A stretch of 64,000 nt of DNA, from assembly GCA_963696325.1 (NCBI GenBank), contig CAVOJV010000003.1:21754-85753 (forward strand), written 5' to 3'. This stretch comes from CAVOJV01 sp963696325 (GTDB lineage Bacteria > Pseudomonadota > Gammaproteobacteria > Competibacterales > Competibacteraceae). Below the pieces are notes generated by a model, which was not told where the DNA came from, did no database searches, and saw only the letters and a list, made by a program, of their open reading frames with translations. The first letter of the stretch is position 1. Each line of letters begins with the position of its first letter. Positions 18,117 to 25,390 of this stretch are shown in pieces. The position numbers were made by a program, and so were the translations under genes.

Positions 18117-18723
18117 CGTTACCAGCACCATCGCCCTGAGCATGGGCACGGCCTGGGCTAGTGGGATCAACCTGTACGCCACCGTGTTCATGCTCGGTTA
18201 TCTGAACCTGACCGGCGATATCATGCTGCCCCCACATTTACAGGTGCTGAGCAATCCGCTGGTGTTGGCGGCCGCCGCTCTGATGTACTGTGTGGAGTTC
18301 TTCGCCGATAAAATTCCCGGCGTGGATACGGGTTGGGATACCATCCACACCTTTATCCGCATCCCCGCTGGCGCTGTCCTGGCAGCTCAGGCGGTCGGCG
18401 ATATCAGTCCCGCCGCGGAACTCGCCGCCGCGCTCCTGGGTGGTGCCCTGGCCGCCACGACCCACGCCACCAAAGCCGGCAGCCGCATACTGATCAATGC
18501 GTCGCCCGAGCCATTCACTAATTGGGGCGCATCGCTCTCCGAGGATTTGCTGGTGATCGGCGGTCTATGGACGGCCCTCCACTATCCACTGCTGTTTTTG
18601 GCTGCTTTGATGGTATTCATCCTGCTCATGGTGTGGGCACTGCCCAGGCTGTGGCGCGCCATCGGCCACGTGCTGTCCTTTATCGGCCGCCTGTTTACCG
18701 GAAGACCGCCAACGCCGCCATGA
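18109..18723 (+). CDS. DUF4126 membrane protein
   Basis: About 204 residues from a GTG at 18109, which overlaps the previous stop; an ATG at 18142 is an alternative. The family pattern is clear: SMGTAWASGINLYATVFMLG, then FFADKIPGVDTGWDTIHTFIRIPAGA, then GSRILINASPEPFTNW and a C-terminal helix pair. DUF4126 proteins are inner-membrane proteins of unknown function with five or six helices. The end overlaps the TlpA-like gene as ATGA, so the three genes are probably co-translated. Confidence 0.8.
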   Translation: MDNVTSTIALSMGTAWASGINLYATVFMLGYLNLTGDIMLPPHLQVLSNPLVLAAAALMYCVEFFADKIPGVDTGWDTIHTFIRIPAGAVLAAQAVGDISPAAELAAALLGGALAATTHATKAGSRILINASPEPFTNWGASLSEDLLVIGGLWTALHYPLLFLAALMVFILLMVWALPRLWRAIGHVLSFIGRLFTGRPPTPP

Positions 18724-19217
18724 AGTCTAGGCAGGCCCTTAGTGCTAGCGCGCTGCTATTTTTGGCGGCTGTTGGCGCTGCCGTTTGGCTCACACGGGCT
18801 GCAGACGATGCCGCGCCGTCCCTCGTACTGCAGACCCTGGACGGCCGCACCCTGCATCTGGAACAGTTGCGCGGCAAACCCTTGCTGGTGACTTTTTGGG
18901 CCACTACCTGCCAGAGTTGCGTTAAGGAAATACCGCATCTTGCGGAGCTTTACCAGGCATTGCATCCGCGAGGCCTGGAAGTTATCGGTATCGCCATGGC
19001 CTATGACCCGCCCAGCTTCGTGCTGGACACGATCAAGCAGCGGCAAATTCCTTATCCCATCGCCCTGGATCTGGATTCCGCAGCCGCCAGATCCTTTGGC
19101 GATGTTAAACTCACTCCCTCCTCGTTCCTGATCTCCCCGGAAGGGCGCATCGTGCAACGCTATGTAGGCACCATGGACATGCAGCGACTGTACGGAATGG
19201 TCCAACGAATGCTCTAG
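18720..19217 (+). CDS. TlpA-like periplasmic thioredoxin-family protein
   Basis: This 165-residue protein has an N-terminal signal anchor (ALLFLAAVGAAVWL) and an AhpC/TSA-Redoxin domain. The redox motif is CQSC in WATTCQSCVKEIPHL, and the cis-proline is in LTPSSFLI. Such proteins reduce or relay disulfides in the periplasm, often for cytochrome or copper-centre assembly; the partner is not known here. The start overlaps the DUF4126 stop. It precedes hemJ by 65 nt. Confidence 0.87.
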   Translation: MKSRQALSASALLFLAAVGAAVWLTRAADDAAPSLVLQTLDGRTLHLEQLRGKPLLVTFWATTCQSCVKEIPHLAELYQALHPRGLEVIGIAMAYDPPSFVLDTIKQRQIPYPIALDLDSAAARSFGDVKLTPSSFLISPEGRIVQRYVGTMDMQRLYGMVQRML

Positions 19218-19282
19218 ATTTTCCAAGCCATCCCCCCGGCTTAGTCTCCGTGTCGCCGGGCCAACCAATGCCGAGGTTTTCC

Positions 19283-19714
19283 ATGTCTCCCCTGCTGCTG
19301 AAAGCCCTCCATCTGATTTTCATGGTCACCTGGTTCGCTGGGCTCTTCTATCTGCCGCGCCTGTATGTCTATCACGCCATGAGCGAAGATGCCGTTAGCC
19401 TGGAACGCTTCAAAGTCATGGAACGCAAGCTGTTCTATGGCATCATGACGCCCAGCGCCATTTTCACCCTGCTGTTTGGCGTGTGGATGCTGATGGACTA
19501 TGCGTGGGCCGCTTATGGAAGCATGGGCTGGCTGCATATCAAACTGCTGCTGATCGTGCTGTTGGTGGCTTATCACCTCTGGTGCGGAAGACTATTGTTG
19601 GATTTCAAGCATGACCGCAATCGTTACAGCCATGCATGGTATCGCTGGTTTAACGAAGTTCCGGTGGTGTTGTTAATCACCATCGTTCTGCTGGCCAGCC
19701 TGAAACCTTTCTGA
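19283..19714 (+). CDS. hemJ: HemJ-like protoporphyrinogen oxidase
   Basis: This is a 143-residue protein with about four membrane helices. The start SPLLLKALHLIFMVTWFAGLFY carries the conserved His of the heme site, and LPRLYVYHA follows. HIKLLLIVLLVAYHLWCG contains further conserved His residues. HemJ oxidises protoporphyrinogen IX to protoporphyrin IX in many gammaproteobacteria. I chose the ATG at 19283 (GAGG upstream); the open frame begins at 19250. It follows a TlpA-like thioredoxin gene, and no other heme gene is near. Confidence 0.85.
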   Translation: MSPLLLKALHLIFMVTWFAGLFYLPRLYVYHAMSEDAVSLERFKVMERKLFYGIMTPSAIFTLLFGVWMLMDYAWAAYGSMGWLHIKLLLIVLLVAYHLWCGRLLLDFKHDRNRYSHAWYRWFNEVPVVLLITIVLLASLKPF

Positions 19715-19876
19715 GCCCAAATCATCTTGCCCAATAAGCCAACTCTAACGGATGACGAACCAATAGTATTTGGCTATCTGATTAATTTTTACAATCAATT
19801 GGATCAATTGAGTGGGTATTGTTATGCTTAATGTCACTAGTCAATAACGATGACCCTTTAGTGAAGGAGAACAGCC

Positions 19877-20353
19877 ATGAGCACAACCATCGACATCGGT
19901 ATCAGCGAAGATCTGCGCAAGGAAATCGGCGACGGACTTGCCCGCCTGCTGGCGGACACCTACACGCTTTATGTGAAGACCCATAATTTCCACTGGAATG
20001 TAACCGGGCCTTTGTTCAATTCACTGCATCTCATGTTCGAGGCTCAGTACACCGAACTGGCTTTGGCCGTGGACCTCATTGCCGAGCGCATCCGGGCGTT
20101 GGGGTTTCCAGCGCCGGGCAGCTACGCCCAGTTCGCGAAACTGACCAGTATCAAGGAAGAAGCCAGCGTGCCCTCGGCCGAAGCGATGATCAAGCAACTC
20201 GTTCACGATCAGGAAACCGTGGTACGCACCGCCCGCTCCATCTTCCCGGTGGTCGACAAAGCCAATGACGAACCGACCGCCGACCTCCTGACCCAGCGGA
20301 TGCAGATCCACGAGAAGACCGCCTGGATGCTGCGCAGCCAGCTTGACGAGTAA
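19877..20353 (+). CDS. dps: Dps family DNA-binding ferritin-like protein
   Basis: The protein has 158 residues, the usual Dps length. The ferroxidase ligands are carried in KTHNFHWNVTG, LHLMFEAQYTEL and LAVDLIAERI. Dps oligomers store iron and protect DNA from oxidative damage. The ribosome site GAAGGAGA precedes the ATG. The upstream 160 nt is AT-rich and likely holds its promoter. A group II intron fragment begins immediately after the stop codon. Confidence 0.93.
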   Translation: MSTTIDIGISEDLRKEIGDGLARLLADTYTLYVKTHNFHWNVTGPLFNSLHLMFEAQYTELALAVDLIAERIRALGFPAPGSYAQFAKLTSIKEEASVPSAEAMIKQLVHDQETVVRTARSIFPVVDKANDEPTADLLTQRMQIHEKTAWMLRSQLDE

Positions 20354-20690
20354 GATACCCAGCGGGCGTTTCTTGCCGTTGCTTTTCGGGATGTGAACTC
20401 GCCGTAGCGGCACGGGACGCTAGCCTCGGTGTCGCAGCGTGTTCACGGCCTGTGCGTTCTCCTCCGGGGTGTCCCAGATCCTTCCATCGATCCCCGGGGT
20501 CTGTTTGCCTGGATTGTCGGTCACTCGTTTCACGGCCATCAGGCGGCCGCTGAACGAGCGATTCAGCAAATATTACATGGCGTTCACCTGGCCCCGTTGG
20601 CCTTCTTGTAACGCCTTTACGATACGCGCCTGGAGCCGACGCACATTGCGGCGGATGCTTCGCCAGTCATGGCAGGCCAACTCACCAGAG
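20354..20690 (-). pseudogene. Group II intron reverse transcriptase/maturase fragment
   Basis: About 110 codons match the LtrA N-terminus: RRNVRRLQARIVKALQEG, NRSFSGRLMAVKRVTDN, TPGIDGRIWDTPEENA and LRRVHIPKSNGKKRPLGI. Two in-frame stops interrupt it, one after QVNAM and one after TLRHRG. The frame runs into the dps end at about 20354, so the catalytic YADD region is missing. Confidence 0.75.
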
Positions 20691-20960
20691 GGTGGGAGAC
20701 CGCACCAGTGGTCATTGCCGCCGTCAGCTACCTTGTCTCCTCAATCGGTTTGCCACGTTCTCTCGTAACGAAAGAGCCGATGGAAGTCAGCCCGCGTGCG
20801 CGTGGGGTGATGGTGCTGCCGGCGCAACCCCTTTCCGCTCCCTTACAGCGCGGCCTTCGCTTTTTCCATCCTCCCTGACCCGACGCGCCATGGGCTTGCC
20901 TTGCGGCTCGCTGTCCCCAACCGGTAGAGCGCCGGACTTACCACGTTTCGCAGTGGCGCC
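20354..20960 (-). mobile_element. Truncated group II intron (5' part with reverse-transcriptase start)
   Basis: On the minus strand, the region from about 20690 down to 20354 encodes the N-terminus of an LtrA-type maturase. Upstream of it, roughly 250 nt of G/C-rich, stop-filled sequence is where the intron RNA domain I would lie. The intron is cut off at the dps stop codon, so the rest of the reverse transcriptase and the 3' ribozyme domains are absent. The exact 5' end is unclear; an 18-bp tandem repeat lies near it. Confidence 0.6.
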
Positions 20961-20988
20961 ACTCCCTAAAGTGGCGCCACTCCCTAAA
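20953..20988. repeat. Perfect 18-bp tandem duplication with palindrome
   Basis: The unit gtggcgccactccctaaa occurs twice in a row. Its first ten bases (GTGGCGCCAC) are a perfect palindrome. It lies between the intron remnant and the ISAs1 left end; a structural or insertion-scar role is unknown. Confidence 0.85.
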
Positions 20989-21015
20989 AGAGTTAGGTTC
21001 TACCTGTCCGCCGGA

Positions 21016-22204
21016 CAGGGCTGTTCAATACTTCTCAAGTAGTTCATTCTAGCGTCTTTTCAGACAATAGGATGCACTGATGCTATTACCGACCTTTCTC
21101 GCCGCGATTCCCGATCACCGCAGTCCCCAAGGTCGGTTGTATGACTTGGAGCACCTGCTGTTGTTCAGCATTCTAGCGATCCTGTCGGACGCCACGTCGT
21201 ACCGCAAGATCCAACGGTTCATCGCGCGGCCAGGCTGTCGCAACTGAACGCGCTCTGCGGGTTGCGCTGGAAGCGGGCACCGGCCCACACGGCGATCCGC
21301 GACACCCTGCAGGGGTTGAACCCGGCCGACGTCGAGGCGGCCTTTCGGGGTCACGCGGCGGTGCTGGACGGACCGCGCGACGGGTTGACCGCCGTTGCGC
21401 TGGATGGCAAAACCTTGCGTGGCAGTGTCGACCGGTTCCAGGATCAGAAGGCCCTCCAAGTCCTCAGCGCCCTGACCACGGATCGGACGTTGATCCTGGG
21501 GCATGTGCTGATCGGCACTGCGGGCAAGTCCCATGAAATTCCGGCGGCCCAGCAACTCACTCACCAACTCGGCCTGTCCGGGCGGCTGTTCACCCTGGAT
21601 GCGCTGTACTGCCAAAAAAACGGTTGAATCCATCATCGCCACCGGCGCCCACCTGATGGTGCAAGTGAAAGCCAACCAGCCCCCGTTGTTCAAGCACCTG
21701 ACCGAGACGTATCCGGCGCAACTGCCGCAGGACCAGCACTACACCCACGAGATCGGTCAGCATAACCGGATCGGGCGGCGCTTGACCCGGACCTGGAACC
21801 TGTCGCTCGATACCGGTATCGAGGATTGGCACGATCACTTTTGCACCTTGGTCGAAATCCAGCGCCACACCGAGGGGTTTGATCCCCGTAAAAAAGACTG
21901 GGTACCCCGTCAAGAAACCGCCTACTCCGTGTCCACCGTGACCCTATCGGCGGCTGACGCCGCCCAAGCCGTCCGTGCCCACTGGGGCATCGAGAACCGT
22001 CTCCACTATGTCCGAGATGTCACCTTGGGCGAGTATGCCAGCCGCATCCGTCGTAACCCCGGCCTCTTCGCCTTGCTGCGCAGCTTCGCCGTCAACCTGC
22101 TGCGCTCCAACGGGGTCACCAATATCAGCCTTGGCTCATACGACAATGCCCTTAACTTCAACCGGCTGCTGGCCTACCAAGGACTCTAGCGTTGAACAGC
22201 CCTG
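21016..22204 (+). mobile_element. ISAs1-family insertion sequence (degraded)
   Basis: The ends are a 13-bp inverted repeat, CAGGGCTGTTCAA at 21016-21028 and TTGAACAGCCCTG at 22192-22204. The single transposase gene between them is frameshifted. No direct repeat is apparent in the flanks (left ...GCCGGA, right GAGCAG...), which fits a later rearrangement: the DNA to the right is a truncated gene. Confidence 0.85.
21080..22189 (+). pseudogene. ISAs1-family transposase, two frameshifts
   Basis: Reading from ATG 21080 gives MLLPTFLAAIPDHRSPQGR. Frame shifts occur near 21230 (after IARPG) and near 21611 in CCAAAAAAACGG. The DDE-type motifs VALDGKTLRGS, LDALYCQKK and HWGIENRLHYVRDVTLGEY are all present across the three frames. 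The ISAs1 family (H-repeat associated) encodes about 370 residues, as here if the frames are joined. The A7 run could be a slippage site, but a decay mutation is simpler. Confidence 0.85.
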
Positions 22205-22870
22205 GAGCAGTTGGCGTACGTCGCTGCTAGGGAAGGGATTGTTGGAAACTCCGTTCCGAAGCTGACTTCAGAGGTAGAGCTTTCAATACTGTCGAAACTC
22301 TCCAGCGTGCCCATGACGGTTGGTGGAAGATCGGTGCGATCGGGACCGTACTCGATCAATTTTTCAGGGAAGGTTGGTTACTTCTTGCAGGTAGTCGGTT
22401 TTCAGCCTCGCGTCGTAGATGGAAATGGAAATCTTCGTCCTCCGAGTGAATTCAAGACCTTGGTATTCAATACCTCCTCCCAGTCGTCAGCGGCACTTGC
22501 TCTCCTAAACTCGAGTCTGTTTTACTGGTTCATGACAGTTTTCTCTGGTTGTCGCCACCTTAACAAGAGAGAAGTTGACGCCATGCCGTTTCCGGATGTC
22601 TTGCACTCGGACGCAGATCTGGTGGAGTGACTTAAACAGCACTCCAATGATCAGATGAAGAACCTGCGCGTTAAAGCGGACACCAGAACGATGCGGTTCC
22701 GGCATGATCGCTTGGAAATCGCATGTCTTGTTCCAAAGCGCAGCAAGCGGTTCATTGACACAATCGATCTGAACGTTGCCAACGGATTCAGGCTTACCCC
22801 CGACGAAACCGACTTCATCATCGACTACGACGTCAAGTACCGTATGAGCGGTGCAGAAGACGAAGCATGA
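22205..22870 (+). pseudogene. C-terminal remnant of a type IIG/BREX-like DNA methyltransferase
   Basis: The frame (22211-22627, then 22631-22867) resembles the C-terminal specificity part of Eco57I/PglX-like enzymes: EFKTLVFNTSSQSSAALA, LNSSLFYWFMTVFSGCRHLNKREVDAMPF, and the terminal FIIDYDVKYRMS. An in-frame TGA at 22628-22630 splits it. The methylase motifs (NPPY-type) are missing, cut off at the ISAs1 right end. The stop overlaps the next start (ATGA), so it was once co-translated with the DUF4258 gene. Confidence 0.65.
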
Positions 22871-23178
22871 AGCTGCTTGCCGTGCTGCGCACCCAACTGG
22901 CCGCTGGCGAGTTCGAGTTCACACAACATGCGTTGAAGCGCGTGTTGGAACGCAATATCAGCAACGCGGAAATCTGCGAGGCGGACACGCGGGCGGTCGC
23001 CATCGAGGACTACCCGACCGACAAGTATGGCCCCAGTTGCCTGATGCTCGGCTTCACCATCGCGATCCGCCCGCTGCATAATCAGGTGTCCCGGCAGGCG
23101 GGGCCTCGGCTCAAAATCATCAGGCTCTATGAACCCGACCCTGCGGAATGGGTCGATTTCGTCGTAAGGAGGAAGTAA
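22867..23178 (+). CDS. DUF4258 protein, RelE-like toxin candidate
   Basis: The protein has 103 residues. FTQHALKRVLERNISNAEI is the conserved DUF4258 start (H-x-RxxxR), and IRLYEPDPAEWVDF closes the domain. DUF4258 is commonly found next to YgiT/MqsA-type zinc proteins and is treated as a RelE-like toxin domain. The middle part (FTIAIRPLHNQVSRQAGPRLKI) is less typical and could reflect a small indel. It overlaps the methyltransferase remnant and is followed after 2 nt by the antitoxin-like gene. Confidence 0.72.
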   Translation: MKLLAVLRTQLAAGEFEFTQHALKRVLERNISNAEICEADTRAVAIEDYPTDKYGPSCLMLGFTIAIRPLHNQVSRQAGPRLKIIRLYEPDPAEWVDFVVRRK

Positions 23179-23180
23179 TC

Positions 23181-23408
23181 ATGTCCAAGTGCGAAGTCTG
23201 CGGCGGCCGCGAGTTCCGTCGCGAGGAAGTGGAAGAGGTCTTCCGTGTCGATGGGCGCTATGTGCTGGTCGAGCACATCCCGGCGACGGTCTGCGTTCAG
23301 TGCGGCGAGAAGACCTTCGACCCGGAAACGGCGGAGGTCATCCTGCGGCGACTGCATGGCGAGCGCAAGCCGCAGCGGTCGGTGGAGATGGAAGTCTTTG
23401 CCTACTGA
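23181..23408 (+). CDS. YgiT/MqsA-type zinc-finger antitoxin candidate
   Basis: The protein has 75 residues with two CxxC pairs, CEVCGGREF and CVQCGEKTF, which bind zinc in the MqsA N-terminal domain. The DNA-binding C-terminal domain of full MqsA is absent. A strong AAGGAGGAA ribosome site precedes the ATG. The pairing with a DUF4258 gene directly upstream is the recurrent toxin-antitoxin layout, so neutralisation of that protein is inferred. Confidence 0.75.
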   Translation: MSKCEVCGGREFRREEVEEVFRVDGRYVLVEHIPATVCVQCGEKTFDPETAEVILRRLHGERKPQRSVEMEVFAY

Positions 23409-23629
23409 TTGTAGACGAGAAGTGGCTGTGCGTGATCCGGGCAAGCGCCACACGGCCTATCGAAAACCTGTGCCGGGCAGCGATGCCGAAACGGTGACTT
23501 CATTATCCTTGCCGCTGGATAATGGGCCAGAGTGATGAAAATAAGCATTGATAAACAATCTGTTGGGCTCATTTCCATTATCCCGGGCGGCCTGCTGGAA
23601 GCTTCGGCTGTACGGAGTGGGCGCGAACC

Positions 23630-24136
23630 TTGAAGGCGACGCGGATTACCGTCCCGGAGCGGGCAAGCCGGTGCCTGCACGGCCCCGGGCAAGCCACAAT
23701 TGACGCCGTGGGCAACCTTGCCCTGCTCGACGAACCGCTACTTGGCCTGCTCGCTTCCCGCGAATGCCCCGGTCGTGTCCTGCTGGAGACCCTCGACCGC
23801 GTGCCGGAGTGGGTCAAAGCTGGTCGGGTCATCCTCAGCGGTTTTCACTCGCCGCTGGAACAGCAGGTGCTGCGCTCGGCGTTACGCCACGGACGCGTGG
23901 TGAAAGTGCTGGCGCGCGGTCTGACGGACTGCCGCCCGCTACTGGAAGAACGAGAATCGCTCACGACCGGCCGCATGCTGCTTCTTTCCGCTTGTCCGCC
24001 GAAAGAGCGCCGCACCACCCGCGCCAGCGCGATCGCACGCAACCGGTTAGTCATCGCGCTGGCAACGGACATCGTGGTGCCCCATGTCGCTGCTGGTAGT
24101 CCGCTTGCCGCATTGCTTGCTGAGATAAAACCATGA
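23630..24136 (+). CDS. DprA-like (Rossmann-fold) protein of a defence-associated type
   Basis: This is a 168-residue protein starting at TTG 23630, with GGAG 12 nt upstream. It contains VGNLALLDEPLLGLLASRECPG, VILSGFHSPLEQQVLRSAL, VKVLARGL and ARNRLVIALATDIVVPHV, which recall the nucleotide-binding core of DprA/Smf and LOG-like proteins. It is much shorter than DNA-processing DprA (about 370 residues). Its stop overlaps the DUF1016 start. A role in DNA processing or defence is inference from neighbours. Confidence 0.65.
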   Translation: MKATRITVPERASRCLHGPGQATIDAVGNLALLDEPLLGLLASRECPGRVLLETLDRVPEWVKAGRVILSGFHSPLEQQVLRSALRHGRVVKVLARGLTDCRPLLEERESLTTGRMLLLSACPPKERRTTRASAIARNRLVIALATDIVVPHVAAGSPLAALLAEIKP

Positions 24137-25188
24137 GCGAACAACCTGTTATTCCCATTGCGCTGATCGAGCCTCCCACCGGCTACGGCGACTGGCTCGC
24201 CGAGCTGAAAAACCGCATCCACACCGCGCAACAGCGCGCCACGCTGGCGGTCAACCGCGAGCTGATTTCGCTCTACTGGCAGATCGGACGCGACATTTTG
24301 GCGCGGCAGGCCGAGCAGGGCTGGGGTGCCAAGGTGATCGAGCGGCTGGCGCACGATCTGCGCACGGCCTTCCCGGACATGAAGGGGTTTTCCCGCGCCA
24401 ACCTGATGTACATGCGCGCCTTTGCCGAGGCTTGGCCGGAGGCCGAAATTGTCCAACGGGCTGTTGGACAATTGCCCTGGGGCCACAACCTGGTGCTGCT
24501 GACCCGCCTGAAAGACCCGGCGCTGCGTCTGGCCTATGCGCAACGCGCCATCCAGCATGGCTGGTCGCCCAACGTGCTGAACATCCACATCGAAACCCAG
24601 CGCATCGAGCATGAAGGGCGGGCCGTCACCTACTGCGCGGCGCAACTGCCCGCGCCGCACTCCGACCTGGCCCGCGAGTCGCTCAAGGATCCCTACCGGC
24701 TGGATTTTCTCGGGCTGAGCAAGGATGCCGAAGAGCGCGCCATCGAAGCGGCACTTGTGCGGCACATCACCCAGTTTCTGCTGGAACTGGGGGCGGGCTT
24801 TGCCTTCGTCGGCCGGCAGGTGCACATTGAGGTGGGCGGTGACGATTTCTTCATCGACCTGCTGTTCGATCACCTCAAGCTGCGCTGTTATGTTGTGGTG
24901 GAACTCAAGGCCGGCCCCTTCAAGCCAGAGCACACCGGTCAACTGAGCTTCTACCTGAGCGCGGTGGATGCGCAGGTGAAAAACCCGGAAGACAACCCGA
25001 CCGTCGGGTTGCTGCTGTGCAAGAGCCAGAACCGCGTGGTCGCGGAATATGCGTTGCGAGACTCGAACAAACCAATCGGCGTGGCGGAATATCAGCTCGT
25101 GGCAGCCTTGCCCGCCGATTTGCAGACCAACCTGCCCAGCATCGAGCAGATCGAGCGGGAATTGGGTGGTGGCGAGGGGGATGAATGA
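24133..25188 (+). CDS. DUF1016/YhcG-family PDDEXK nuclease domain protein
   Basis: This is a 351-residue protein with the full DUF1016 layout. The N-terminal half has ELKNRIHTAQQRATLAVNREL, LYWQIGRDILARQ and GFSRANLMYMRAF. The C-terminal half is a PDDEXK nuclease fold with FAFVGRQVHIEVGGDDFFIDLLFDH, VVVELKAGPFKPEHTGQLSFYL and VGLLLCKSQNRVVAEYAL; the D and ExK active residues are visible. Family members are often found in restriction and defence islands. It is coupled by ATGA overlap to the DprA-like gene and by another to a broken ATPase start. Confidence 0.82.
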   Translation: MSEQPVIPIALIEPPTGYGDWLAELKNRIHTAQQRATLAVNRELISLYWQIGRDILARQAEQGWGAKVIERLAHDLRTAFPDMKGFSRANLMYMRAFAEAWPEAEIVQRAVGQLPWGHNLVLLTRLKDPALRLAYAQRAIQHGWSPNVLNIHIETQRIEHEGRAVTYCAAQLPAPHSDLARESLKDPYRLDFLGLSKDAEERAIEAALVRHITQFLLELGAGFAFVGRQVHIEVGGDDFFIDLLFDHLKLRCYVVVELKAGPFKPEHTGQLSFYLSAVDAQVKNPEDNPTVGLLLCKSQNRVVAEYALRDSNKPIGVAEYQLVAALPADLQTNLPSIEQIERELGGGEGDE

Positions 25189-25277
25189 GCCCTCTGCGTA
25201 TCAAGCAGCTCACGCTCACTGATTTCCGGACTTTCCCCGCTCCGGCGCCGCAAAGTGTCGAAGCGACTCGCCGATGA
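25185..25277 (+). pseudogene. N-terminal scrap of an AAA-type ATPase
   Basis: Thirty codons starting MSPLRIKQLTLTDFRTFP resemble the first beta strands of SMC/OLD-like ATPases; the frame stops at 25275-25277 before a Walker A motif. The ATG overlaps the DUF1016 stop. A second scrap in another frame, 25255-25320 (SKRLADELALREYDKF), looks like the tail of a different gene. So a deletion fused two genes here. Confidence 0.5.
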
Positions 25278-25390
25278 ACTGGCTCTACGCGAGTACGACA
25301 AGTTTCAGGAGCAGTGGTGACTTGCCAGCGAGGTGGATACCTCGCTGGATAGGGAACGGTCAGCCAAGTAACGAATAGTATAGTAAACAA

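Noticed and set aside
20429..20878. Overlapping plus-strand frames after dps
   Set aside because: The antisense reading as a group II intron maturase fragment explains the region.
23845..24942. 365-codon minus-strand frame
   Set aside because: Shadow of the DprA-like and DUF1016 genes; no family features.
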